Under the pieces are notes generated by a model. The model was not told the origin of the DNA. It was given only the letters and a program-made list of their open reading frames with translations, and did no database searches. 64,000 nt of DNA from Arcanobacterium_A hippocoleae (GTDB lineage: Bacteria; Actinomycetota; Actinomycetes; Actinomycetales; Actinomycetaceae), in the NCBI RefSeq assembly GCF_031456295.1, contig NZ_JAVDUJ010000001.1, positions 124,001-188,000 on the forward strand. The letters are read 5' to 3'. Below are positions 16,002 through 24,494 of this stretch, piece by piece (positions within the stretch are counted from its first letter, which is position 1; each line of letters starts with the position of its first letter). Position numbers and translations under genes: made by a program.

Positions 16002-17485
16002 TGAAGCGCAGGAAAAGCACCGGAGTGAGCCGTGGGCGAGTAGTCGCATGGCTTGTTGGGGTAGTTGCACTTGGTTTGATTCTCCTGATCGCCGTGATCT
16101 CGGTGAGTATGCGGATCGAGATGAATCGTGCCATTGACAAATCACTTGAGCAGGAGACTGCCGAAATCGTGGTGCTTTCCGAATCTGGTATTGATCCGGC
16201 TACCGGGCAAAAATTCGCTGACGTACAGAGATTCATTGATGTGTATTTATCGCGGCAGGTAGCAGATGAGTCTGAGTTGATTGTAGGCGGGATCGCAAAT
16301 CAGGGGATGATCAGTGAACAAGCAGGTGCGCAGACGCCAAGTTTTTCGATGTTAAGCCCCGATACACGCAAGCAGATTGCAGTTCCTGGTGGGAATGGTG
16401 AAGGTGCGGATCCGAATTATGGTAAATACACCTGGAAATCAGTGGAAATAGATGCTGCAAATAAATCTGGCACGATCGCCCTGGTGATTTTTCATGAACA
16501 GGCTGAAACGAAACTGAAATCGCAACTGCTGATGTTGCTGCTGCTTGGCACAATTATTCTGGTTGCAATTGGTACAGTTGCTTACTGGGTTTCGGGAAAA
16601 ATTCTGGGGCATACCGTAAAGTTTGAGCGAGAAGTCGAAAAAGCCGTGAAACAGGGTACTGCGCGTCTTCCACTTTCAGGAAGTGAAGATTATGCTTTGC
16701 TTGCGCGGAATGCGAATCGTTTAGTGCAGTTAAGTGAAGATGCTCTGGCTGAAGAACGGAGATTCGTTGAGGATTTTACTTTCGCGATTCGTACCCCGAT
16801 TACGATGGTTCAAGGAAAACTCGAAACAAATTCTGCTGCTGATCAGAAAGATGCCTTGCAAGAGGTCGATCGGTTGCGGCAGTTGATTGAGGATTTGGTA
16901 TTGATTGGGCGTGTATCGCGTGGAGATTATGTGAGCAGCGGAGCACAACTTGATCTGCAGCAACTGGTAATTTCAGTGATAGCAGACTGGGATGAACGCA
17001 TTTCGCTGCAAAATAGCGGTGTGGAGATCAACTATTTGCCTTCCACGGAGCCGGTGACGGTGCAAGCTGATGCGGCACGCCTCCGTCAGGCAATTGATGA
17101 GATCGTGGAAAATGCGGTCAAAGTGATGCAGCATAATTTTGAAATCTCAGATGCTCCGCAGAAAAAGCCGATCACTTTCCGGCTCGATTTGCTTACCGCG
17201 GAAAGTAAATCCTGGGCAGTTTTGGAAATTTCTGACTATGGTCGGGGTATTCCAAGTGCAGAATGTGCTGATATCCTGCATCGCTTCGCAACGGCGAGTA
17301 ATGATCCTGCCCCTGGATCGGGGCTTGGTTTGGCAGTAGCAAATGAGATTGTGCACGCTATGGGTGGGCAGATCGAGGTTATCTCATGCAGCGAATCAGA
17401 GCGAGGCGCGGATCTTGCCTGGAATAGCGAATATGCAACTACGGTGCGAATCAAGCTGCCTGCTGAGTTTGCGGGCGAAGAATAA
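16001..17485 (+). CDS. Degenerate sensor histidine kinase lacking the phosphoacceptor His
   Basis: 494 residues. Helix 1 (about 14-36), an external region of about 140 residues, helix 2 (about 176-198), a HAMP-like linker, then a dimerisation domain and an ATP-binding domain. In the DHp helix the usual DASHELRTPLT reads DFTFAIRTPIT: the His slot is Phe261 and the following acidic residue is Ala262. The ATP domain keeps the N box (DEIVENAVK), the G1 box (ISDYGRGIP) and G2 (GSGLGLAVANEI). It can probably bind ATP but cannot autophosphorylate in the normal way. No response regulator gene adjoins it; it is translationally coupled (TAATG) to the dead ABC exporter. It may signal by conformation or modulate another kinase. 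Confidence 0.85.
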   Translation: MKRRKSTGVSRGRVVAWLVGVVALGLILLIAVISVSMRIEMNRAIDKSLEQETAEIVVLSESGIDPATGQKFADVQRFIDVYLSRQVADESELIVGGIANQGMISEQAGAQTPSFSMLSPDTRKQIAVPGGNGEGADPNYGKYTWKSVEIDAANKSGTIALVIFHEQAETKLKSQLLMLLLLGTIILVAIGTVAYWVSGKILGHTVKFEREVEKAVKQGTARLPLSGSEDYALLARNANRLVQLSEDALAEERRFVEDFTFAIRTPITMVQGKLETNSAADQKDALQEVDRLRQLIEDLVLIGRVSRGDYVSSGAQLDLQQLVISVIADWDERISLQNSGVEINYLPSTEPVTVQADAARLRQAIDEIVENAVKVMQHNFEISDAPQKKPITFRLDLLTAESKSWAVLEISDYGRGIPSAECADILHRFATASNDPAPGSGLGLAVANEIVHAMGGQIEVISCSESERGADLAWNSEYATTVRIKLPAEFAGEE

Positions 17486-17511
17486 AATATTGCGCCGTCA
17501 TTTTAGCGGGC

Positions 17512-17521
17512 GGGGGGGGGG
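17512..17521 (+). repeat. G10 homopolymer tract
   Basis: Ten consecutive G residues lie 26 bases after the pseudo-kinase stop, within GCGGGC-G10-AGACGC. In DNA of this moderate GC content such a run is rare and prone to slippage, by polymerase or in sequencing. It is outside any coding region called here. Confidence 0.8.
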
Positions 17522-17685
17522 AGACGCAGCGTAAATAAAATACAAAGTTGATAGATCTGCGAATTTTCCTTCAGCAAGAGCTTAAATGCGCCTGAAACCC
17601 CAAGCTAAGTGGGTGAAGCAACAAAACCAGTATTGCGCGAACTCCTGATTCGCCATGTAGAATTGCACTGTTAATAGCAGTATTC

Positions 17686-17708
17686 GGGGATTGTTGCAAA
17701 AAATCCCC
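17686..17708 (+). terminator. Hairpin upstream of the TPR gene
   Basis: GGGGATT and AATCCCC pair around a nine-base loop, and flanking AGCAG (17677-17681) and CTGCT (17713-17717) can extend the stem. It may end the 13.0-17.5 kb operon or form a leader structure for the next gene. Confidence 0.4.
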
Positions 17709-17753
17709 ACCAGCTGCTAAATCGTTCTTTTATAACTGAAACTTGAGGATCAG

Positions 17754-19316
17754 ATGGCTGAAAATACGCATAATAATAATCGAAGCTCACAGCGAGGCAA
17801 ATCCTCAGGTTGGAAATCTGCTGGCGGGCGAAGCGGAGCCGGGCGAGATTTTGAACGTGGCGAGAAAAGATTTAGTTCGCGCGGAAAATGGCAGCGCAAT
17901 GAGCGTAATGAATTTTCTCGTGACGGCGGTCATAGTGGGCGAGAAGCGCGTAATGGTGGTCGTCGTTGGAAAGCAGCTGACGATTCGCGGCAAGACTTTA
18001 ATGGTCGTCGTAATCAGAACGAATCTTGGGGCAAAAAGCGAGATTCTTCCGGGCGGAGAAACCAGCAATGGGATAGCGCACGCGATGATCGGAGCGGACG
18101 CAATGATCGTGAATTCCGTAATGAACAAGATCACCGTGGCAGAGAGCGGAAATTTACGCGTCGGCATGAAACAGAACAAAACCGTTGGCAGCGCTCAAAT
18201 CGCGAGGATCGGGAACGATTCGAGCGTACCGGAGGGCAGCATCCTTCACGGCAACAAAAAGGGTCGGATCCGCAACGCCAACGGGGGCATCGTGGCGGAG
18301 AAAGATTCGGTCAAGACAGTCGCGGGGTCCGCGATCAACGGGCAGAGCTGATCAACGAAATTCCACAGTCGATCACACCGGAATCGCTTGATCCTCATAC
18401 GCGCGCGCATCTGCGTAATCTGAACCGCGAAAACAGTGAAATCGTTGCACGGCATCTCGCGTACGCCGGAGAAATGCTTGATCTTGATCCTGAGGTAGCA
18501 TATCGGCATGCAAAGGCCGCCTTTAATCGTGCAGCACGCGTAGACGTGGTACGCGAAGCTCTCGGAATTACCGCTTACGTGACGGGACGCTATCAAGAAG
18601 CACTTTCCGAGCTGCGCACATATCGACGGATGAGTAATGATTATACGCATGTAGCAATGGAAGCTGATGCGGAACGCGGAATGGGACGCTCAGAAAAAGC
18701 ACTGCGTTTTATTTCAGAAATTCCACTCGCTCGGCTCAATCCAGAAGCAAAGGTTGAATTAGCATTAGTTACATCTGGCGCGCGAGCAGATTTAGGAGAC
18801 AGCGAAGGCGGGCTAGCCGTCATAAACAAAATTTTGGTGCAAAATCTTGCGCCGGAACTTGCGGCACGCGTTGAGCTTGTACGCGCTGATCGGCTAACAG
18901 AGCTCGGACGCGAAGCGCAAGCCGATGCACTACGTGCGCAATGGGCATCCATTTATCAGGGCGATGCTGAAAAAGAAATGATGGTGCTTGATTTAGAAGA
19001 AGTTTTCGCTGACGAACCTGAAGTAGCTGAGAATAGCGATTCGGATGCGCTAGATGCAGAATTTGATCATGCAGCTTTTGCTGAGCTTTTTGCCGACGTG
19101 GCAGAAACACCTGATGAGATTGCAGCAGACGGTGATGAGTTGGGTGCAGATAATGCCGCAAACACGGATTCAGATGAAACAGAATCGGAGTCTGCGAATT
19201 TACAAATCGCATTAGCTGCAGAAGCTGCGGAAGCCGAACTTGATTTGGATGATGCTGATATTGATTGGGAAGCCGAACTTGCATCAGACGCAGAGTTTCC
19301 TGAAGAACTAAGCTAA
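17754..19316 (+). CDS. TPR-like protein with basic RG-rich N-terminus and acidic tail
   Basis: 520 residues in three unlike parts. Residues 1-200 are low-complexity and rich in Arg, Gly, Asn, Ser, Asp and Glu (RGGERFG, RGRERKF), so disordered and strongly charged. Residues about 200-400 are helical TPR-like repeats (YAGEMLDLDPEVAYRHAKAA, YVTGRYQEALSELRTYRRM). Residues about 410-520 are very acidic (DLDDADIDWEAELASD). A TPR protein in front of the HAD phosphatase and tlyA is common in actinobacteria, and its role is not known. The basic part could bind RNA or ribosomes, which would fit the tlyA neighbourhood; that is inference. Start ATG with GAGGA five bases ahead. Confidence 0.85.
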   Translation: MAENTHNNNRSSQRGKSSGWKSAGGRSGAGRDFERGEKRFSSRGKWQRNERNEFSRDGGHSGREARNGGRRWKAADDSRQDFNGRRNQNESWGKKRDSSGRRNQQWDSARDDRSGRNDREFRNEQDHRGRERKFTRRHETEQNRWQRSNREDRERFERTGGQHPSRQQKGSDPQRQRGHRGGERFGQDSRGVRDQRAELINEIPQSITPESLDPHTRAHLRNLNRENSEIVARHLAYAGEMLDLDPEVAYRHAKAAFNRAARVDVVREALGITAYVTGRYQEALSELRTYRRMSNDYTHVAMEADAERGMGRSEKALRFISEIPLARLNPEAKVELALVTSGARADLGDSEGGLAVINKILVQNLAPELAARVELVRADRLTELGREAQADALRAQWASIYQGDAEKEMMVLDLEEVFADEPEVAENSDSDALDAEFDHAAFAELFADVAETPDEIAADGDELGADNAANTDSDETESESANLQIALAAEAAEAELDLDDADIDWEAELASDAEFPEELS

Positions 19317-19352
19317 GGGAGCAAAGCCATAGGTGAATATAGGGAAACAACC

Positions 19353-20387
19353 ATGAATCAAATTTCAAACGAAGCCGATCCGCTGATTGCCGAATATGAT
19401 GGGCTTTTCCTTGATTTAGACGGAGTTTGTTATCTCGGCGAGGTGCCAGCACCGAATGCACCGCAAGCATTGACGAAGGTAAAAGAACTCGGTAAGCATT
19501 TAGCTTTCATCACGAATAATTCGGGTCGCTCTCCGGAGGTAGTAGCAGCGCATTTGAATCGGATCGGGATTCCGGCACAAGTTCAGATGGTGGTCAATTC
19601 GGCGATGTCAAGTGCCGCTCAGATGCGGCAGATCCTGCCTGCTGGTGCGCGAGTGTTGCGGGTTGGTGGCGATGGGATCAGGCAGGCTTTAGCTGCTGCG
19701 GATTTTGTGCAGGTGGATTCAGCAGATGAGCAGCCTATTGCCGTCATTCAAGGGCTCAGTGCAGATGTCGGCTGGAGTGAGCTTTCCGAGGCATGCCTGG
19801 CAATCAAAGCTGGTGCACAATATTTTGCGACGAATATTGATGCAACTATCCCGAAAGAGCGTGGCGAAATGCTTGGCAATGGTTCGCTGGTTGCGGCGGT
19901 ACGTAATGCTACTGGAGTGGAGCCGATTTCTTCGGGGAAGCCAGCTTCCTACATTTACGAATTTACGCATAAACATACGGGATTAGTCAATGTGCTTGCC
20001 GTTGGGGATCGGCTCAATACAGATATTGCTGGAGCGGTTAACGCACAAATCCCGTCCGTGCATGTACTAACTGGTGTAAACACTGGTCGTGATGTGGCAC
20101 TTGCCGCACCTGCTGAACGTCCAAATTTCCTGGCCTTGGATCTGCTTGATTTGCTTGTGCCATATCCGGAAGTGTGCGTATTAGATGACGGCAGTGTTTG
20201 CGTGGGGCAGAGTATTGCAAAAATTATTGCAGATACGATTTACGTGGACGAGAAAAAGGTGGGATCTGGAGTTACGTTGGATCAGTATCGCGCAATTGTG
20301 CATCTTGCGTGGAATTTGATTGATACAGGGCACTATGAGATCGAAGATCTTTCCCGGATCATCCCCGAATTTCAGGTTCTCCGGTAG
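19353..20387 (+). CDS. HAD-IIA family sugar/glycerol phosphatase (Rv1692-like)
   Basis: 344 residues. The nucleophile motif is FLDLDGVCYLG (the second Asp is the acid/base), followed by TNNSGRSP, SSGKPASYIYEF with the motif-III Lys, and VGDRLNTDIAGA for magnesium. This order fits NagD/glycerol-3-phosphate phosphatase-type HAD-IIA enzymes. A C-terminal extension of about 70 residues (DQYRAIVHLAWNLIDTGHYE) matches the layout of the mycobacterial orthologue Rv1692, described as a glycerol-3-phosphate phosphatase. It starts 36 bases after the TPR gene and is followed by the small conserved gene and tlyA, as in mycobacteria. Substrate remains an inference. Confidence 0.88.
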   Translation: MNQISNEADPLIAEYDGLFLDLDGVCYLGEVPAPNAPQALTKVKELGKHLAFITNNSGRSPEVVAAHLNRIGIPAQVQMVVNSAMSSAAQMRQILPAGARVLRVGGDGIRQALAAADFVQVDSADEQPIAVIQGLSADVGWSELSEACLAIKAGAQYFATNIDATIPKERGEMLGNGSLVAAVRNATGVEPISSGKPASYIYEFTHKHTGLVNVLAVGDRLNTDIAGAVNAQIPSVHVLTGVNTGRDVALAAPAERPNFLALDLLDLLVPYPEVCVLDDGSVCVGQSIAKIIADTIYVDEKKVGSGVTLDQYRAIVHLAWNLIDTGHYEIEDLSRIIPEFQVLR

Positions 20388-20561
20388 CTTAGTAACGTGC
20401 GCAAAATTAAGTATCCACATTCTAGAATGGGTACATTTTATTCCACAGATATCGTTGCCAAAAGAACTTCACCACAAATCCGTGACAAAATATAAATAGC
20501 TGCAGTGAAATAGCTTCGAGAGTTATTGCAAGCTGCGGATCAGTGAGAATCGAGGAATGCG

Positions 20562-20735
20562 GTGTCAAATCAGGCAAAGGCGTTGCCAGCAGCAGTGAAA
20601 GCAAAACCAGGGTCCGGTATTGATGTAAAACGTGCTTTGGAAAAACTAGCTGAAAATGAACGGGAAATACAGATCGAGGTGCTCGAAAAGATTCATAATG
20701 CACTTACCACCGAACTCAGCAGGGTCCGTCAATAA
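20562..20735 (+). CDS. Small conserved actinobacterial protein (57 aa, Rv1693-like position)
   Basis: A GTG start with GAGGA five bases upstream opens a 57-codon frame. The product has a flexible Ala/Lys-rich start and an amphipathic helix (ALEKLAENEREIQIEVLEKI), then ends in SRVRQ. In Mycobacterium tuberculosis a 58-aa hypothetical gene (Rv1693) occupies the same place between the HAD phosphatase and tlyA, which supports a real gene. Function unknown. The charged helix suggests a protein- or RNA-binding accessory. Codon use and ribosome site are normal. Confidence 0.75.
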   Translation: MSNQAKALPAAVKAKPGSGIDVKRALEKLAENEREIQIEVLEKIHNALTTELSRVRQ

Positions 20736-20856
20736 ACACGGGAGCATGAAAGCGATGAATCATGTGCCTAGAGTATTACAGGCTGCTGAATAAAACCTCG
20801 TGTGATTTGTGAATATACAGCAATATAATGTGCAGAGAAGGGAATTAGCGCAAGCG

Positions 20857-21906
20857 ATGGGAAATTTGATTCGCGTAGATGCAGAGCTGGTACGCCGGAA
20901 TCTCGCCCGCTCTCGTGCACAAGCTGCACAGCTGATTCAAGATGGCTGCGTATTTCTTGATGGGGTGAAAGTGACGAAAGCTGCACGGCAAATGAGCCGT
21001 GCAAGCGCACTATTAGTGAAAGAAGCACCGCAAGAAGAATATGCCTCTCGCGGAGCCTATAAATTGCTTGGCGCACTAGGCTATCTCGGAGCGGAAGCTC
21101 CGCAAGTAAGTGGAGTACGGGCACTTGATGCTGGTGCGTCCACCGGAGGTTTCACAGATGTCTTGTTAAGGCGCGGTGCCCAGCATGTTTATGCTGTGGA
21201 TGTTGGCTATGGTCAGATTCTGTGGCGCTTACGAGAAGACGAACGCGTGACGGTAATTGAGCGGACGAATGTGCGCACACTTGATCCGAAAATCGTCACT
21301 CCTGCACCACAATTGATTGTGAGTGATCTTTCATTTATTTCACTTACATTAGTGCTCCCAGCATTAGTACAGTGCGCGGCTGCGCAAGCAGATTTTTTGT
21401 TGATGGTAAAACCACAATTTGAGGTTGGCAAATCCCAACTCGGTACTGGCGGGGTAGTGCGCGATCCGTCCCTGCATTTTCGTGCGGTAGCCAAAGTGGC
21501 AAGCGCTGCCCGTGAATCCGGGTTAGCGATTAAAGCTGTTGCGCCTTCGCCGCTCCCAGGGCCAGCTGGAAATGTTGAGTATTTCTTACATCTTCAGCTT
21601 GCAGATAATAAGCCGGAAAAAACCGGTGCATTGAAAGGAACTCTGCCACAAAATCCGGAAGGCTCTATTGAATCTAATCCTGATTTAGCTTCTGCGACGG
21701 AGTATCTTAGACAATTGGGTGAGAAAGTTAGTGCGCAAATAGCTGCAGCGATATATAGTGGGCCTGCAGGGAAACAGCTTACGCAAGTTTCAGATCTTGC
21801 ACTCCCACTAGAATTACAAGCAGCAGTCAATGCCGAAATCACAGCACACAAACAGCGGATGAGTAATACGGCAGAGGCAACTGCAATAGTAGCCGAATAT
21901 CGTTAG
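20857..21906 (+). CDS. tlyA: TlyA-family 16S/23S rRNA 2'-O-methyltransferase (hemolysin-like)
   Basis: It has an N-terminal S4 RNA-binding domain (RVDAELVRRNLARSRAQAAQ) and an SAM-dependent methyltransferase fold with the linker YASRGAYKL, SAM loop LDAGASTGGFTD, and catalytic-type residues in SDLSFISL and MVKPQFEVGK. TlyA methylates 16S C1409 and 23S C1920, which sensitises ribosomes to capreomycin. I chose the ATG at 20857 because the S4 domain starts there; an upstream GTG at 20809 would add 16 residues and neither has a good ribosome site. The product is about 349 residues; TlyA is usually about 270. The extra 80 come after the normal end (NVEYFLHL) and include a helical YLRQLGEKVSAQIAAAIY segment of unknown role. 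Confidence 0.92.
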   Translation: MGNLIRVDAELVRRNLARSRAQAAQLIQDGCVFLDGVKVTKAARQMSRASALLVKEAPQEEYASRGAYKLLGALGYLGAEAPQVSGVRALDAGASTGGFTDVLLRRGAQHVYAVDVGYGQILWRLREDERVTVIERTNVRTLDPKIVTPAPQLIVSDLSFISLTLVLPALVQCAAAQADFLLMVKPQFEVGKSQLGTGGVVRDPSLHFRAVAKVASAARESGLAIKAVAPSPLPGPAGNVEYFLHLQLADNKPEKTGALKGTLPQNPEGSIESNPDLASATEYLRQLGEKVSAQIAAAIYSGPAGKQLTQVSDLALPLELQAAVNAEITAHKQRMSNTAEATAIVAEYR

Positions 21907-21936
21907 TGAACAGCAAGAATTGCAGGAGGAACGATA

Positions 21937-22779
21937 ATGGTACGAAAAATTGCGCTCATGAATCACGCCTGGCGTTCAGATGTGCAAGAATCTACTGAAG
22001 AATTTCGTAAGCAAATTGAAGCAGCTGGAATCCAAGTACTTGATGCACGCACTGAACCAATTGATGATTCAGTAGAGCTGATCGCAGTATTCGGTGGTGA
22101 CGGTACGATCCTGCATGCGGCGCAAATCGTGCACGGGATGCAAACACCGATTCTCGGGATCAACTATGGGCATGTCGGATTCTTGGCTGAAGTGGAAAGC
22201 GATTCTTTCGATGAAGTTGTGCGAGTAATCAAAGAACATGCATGGACCGTTGATTCACGCATGACGATCGACGTTACCGTCACCACAAATGCGGGAAAAG
22301 TTAGTACCGGATGGGCTTTGAACGAAATCTCGATTGAAAAGATCCCGCCTGCAAAAATGATTGAAACCGGGGTCGCGGTAGACGGGCGTGCTGTTTCTAC
22401 CTTCAAAACTGATGGTTTGGTTTTTTCTACGCCCACTGGTTCCACAGCATATAATTTTTCTGCAGGCGGACCAATCGTCTGGCCCGATGTGGAAGCAATG
22501 ACGCTTGTTCCGATTGCTGCCCACGCCCTTTTTACTAGACCAATGGTGGTAGCACCTGATTCGCAGATTGAAGTTTATTTACTCTCAGAGCAGGCGCAGA
22601 TCAGCTGTGATGGACGCCGAGTTTTGAAAGCTCCGCAAGGAGCACAGATCCTTGCGACTCGCGGACGCGAACGAGTAAATTTAGTGCGCATCAATGATGC
22701 ACCATTTTCAGAGCGGTTAGTTGCAAAATTCAGGCTGCCAGTAGCTGGTTGGCGGGGCACTCCGGAAGGTTTGAATTAG
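21937..22779 (+). CDS. nadK: NAD kinase
   Basis: 280 residues. It makes NADP by phosphorylating NAD with ATP or polyphosphate. Signature segments are present in order: FGGDGTILHAA, NYGHVGFLAE, and TDGLVFSTPTGSTAYNFSAGGP. An AGGAGGA site precedes the ATG. It lies between tlyA and recN as in most actinobacteria, three bases before recN. Length and ends are normal for the family. Confidence 0.96.
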   Translation: MVRKIALMNHAWRSDVQESTEEFRKQIEAAGIQVLDARTEPIDDSVELIAVFGGDGTILHAAQIVHGMQTPILGINYGHVGFLAEVESDSFDEVVRVIKEHAWTVDSRMTIDVTVTTNAGKVSTGWALNEISIEKIPPAKMIETGVAVDGRAVSTFKTDGLVFSTPTGSTAYNFSAGGPIVWPDVEAMTLVPIAAHALFTRPMVVAPDSQIEVYLLSEQAQISCDGRRVLKAPQGAQILATRGRERVNLVRINDAPFSERLVAKFRLPVAGWRGTPEGLN

Positions 22780-22781
22780 TA

Positions 22782-24494
22782 ATGATTGAAGAGATCTCGA
22801 TTGAAAATTTAGGCGTAATTTCCGCTGCACAGTTAAGCTTCGGATCAGGTATGAACGTTTTGACGGGTGAAACTGGTGCTGGAAAGACGATGGTGCTTAC
22901 CTCGCTGATGCTGTTAATGGGAGCAAAAGCAACCGCTGCAAAGGTACGGCACGGGGAGGAACGCGCCAATATCACGGGAGTCTTTCGCGTGCCAGCCGCT
23001 TCACTTGCCTGTGAAATAGTGGCCAGAGCTGGAGGAAAAGTCGATTCTGACGGTAAAGATGCAGAGATAATCGTATCCCGGCAAGTGCTTGCATCAGGCC
23101 GTTCGCGCGCATATTTAGGCGGAGTGAACGTCCCCATCGTGACCTTACAGGAAATTGCGGCAGAACTTTTTACCGTACATGGGCAGCAAGACCAAATCCG
23201 GCTTGCTTCCAAAACAGAACACTTGCAAGCCTTAGATCAATACATCGGTTTGCGAGGAATGCGGATCTCCCAAGAGTATCTTGAAAAATGGCAAAAATGC
23301 CAGGAATTATCGCGCAAGCTCACTCAAGAGAAAGCAAATGTCGCAGCAATTGCTGCCGAACGGCTTGCATTGGAAGCGCTGATAAAACGGGTCGATGCAG
23401 TTGATCCAAAGCTCGGCGAAGATGATGAACTACGCGCACAAGCAATGCGCCTTGATAACATTGAAGCTTTGCGCAGTGCGCTCGCGCAGAGTGTGCAACT
23501 CTTGGAAGGCGACGAATATCAACCTGGTGCAGTGAATATGATCGATACTGCACAGCGTGAACTTTCCCAAACCCATGATCCGGATCTTGAAAGTTCTGCA
23601 AAAACACTTGCTGAAAGTACCACAATTATTTCGCAAGTACTTTCCGATTTAGTGACGGCACTAGAAAATCTGGATGCGGATCCCGAACAGCTAAATGCGA
23701 TCCATCAGCGCCGAGCAGATTTAACTGCACTGACACGTGAACTAGGTATGGATATCCCCACGATTCTTGCCAAACGGGAAGATGCCAATAATCGATTGCA
23801 AGAAATCACTGATCCAGATACATACTTGGCACAACTTTCCGCTTCTTTAGCGAAAGCAGAAGCTGAATGTGCAGAGATGGCTGCAAAAATTACTGCTTTC
23901 CGGAAAAAAGGGGCAGCAAAACTTGCGCAAGATGTTTCCCGTGAGCTCAATCGGCTTGCAATGAAGGATGCAAAGTTTTCAGTACAGCTTGAAAAAATGG
24001 CTGTACCTGGTAAATACGGGCAAGATGATATCGAATTTTTGCTCGCGCCGCACGCGGGAGCGCCATTGAATAAACTGGCTGCAACTGCATCTGGTGGTGA
24101 AATGTCTCGAATCATGCTCGCGATCGAAGTTTCACTCGCAAAACAAACTGCACAATCACATCACACATTTATCTTTGACGAAGTGGATGCCGGCATTGGT
24201 GGAGAAACCGCATTGAGTGTAGGCAGACGGCTCGGGCTGTTTGCACAAAGCACACAAGTAATTGTCGTAACGCATCTAGCACAAGTTGCGGCCGTCGCCA
24301 GTACACATTTAGTGGTGGAAAAGGAAACCGCGGCAGATCAAACAGAAACTAAAGTCTGGAAGATTACCGATGACGAGCGAGAGAAAGAGCTTGCGCGGAT
24401 GCTTTCTGGGCAAAAAGATTCTGAGGCGGCACGCACACATGCAGCTGAGCTTATTTCCGCCGTTTCTATGGCACGATTGGATCGTGGTGTTTAA
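22782..24494 (+). CDS. recN: DNA repair protein RecN
   Basis: 570 residues of the SMC-like ATPase that holds DNA ends in double-strand-break repair. The N-terminal half has IEEISIENLGVI and Walker A TGETGAGKT. A coiled coil fills the middle (about 150-340). The C-terminal half carries the signature ASGGEMSRIMLAIE and Walker B FIFDEVDAGIGGETA. The ATG at 22782 comes two bases after the nadK stop and starts the canonical MIEEISI; an in-frame start 33 bases upstream would lie inside nadK. The gene overlaps the next one. Confidence 0.95.
   Translation: MIEEISIENLGVISAAQLSFGSGMNVLTGETGAGKTMVLTSLMLLMGAKATAAKVRHGEERANITGVFRVPAASLACEIVARAGGKVDSDGKDAEIIVSRQVLASGRSRAYLGGVNVPIVTLQEIAAELFTVHGQQDQIRLASKTEHLQALDQYIGLRGMRISQEYLEKWQKCQELSRKLTQEKANVAAIAAERLALEALIKRVDAVDPKLGEDDELRAQAMRLDNIEALRSALAQSVQLLEGDEYQPGAVNMIDTAQRELSQTHDPDLESSAKTLAESTTIISQVLSDLVTALENLDADPEQLNAIHQRRADLTALTRELGMDIPTILAKREDANNRLQEITDPDTYLAQLSASLAKAEAECAEMAAKITAFRKKGAAKLAQDVSRELNRLAMKDAKFSVQLEKMAVPGKYGQDDIEFLLAPHAGAPLNKLAATASGGEMSRIMLAIEVSLAKQTAQSHHTFIFDEVDAGIGGETALSVGRRLGLFAQSTQVIVVTHLAQVAAVASTHLVVEKETAADQTETKVWKITDDEREKELARMLSGQKDSEAARTHAAELISAVSMARLDRGV

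Noticed and set aside
17743..18351. 202-codon frame overlapping the TPR gene out of frame
   Set aside because: It comes from the biased Arg/Gly/Asn-rich codons of the low-complexity part; the in-frame product continues into clear TPR and acidic regions.
24370..24486. Longer N-terminus for SteA
   Set aside because: The added 39 residues are read wholly from within recN in another frame and have no signal.
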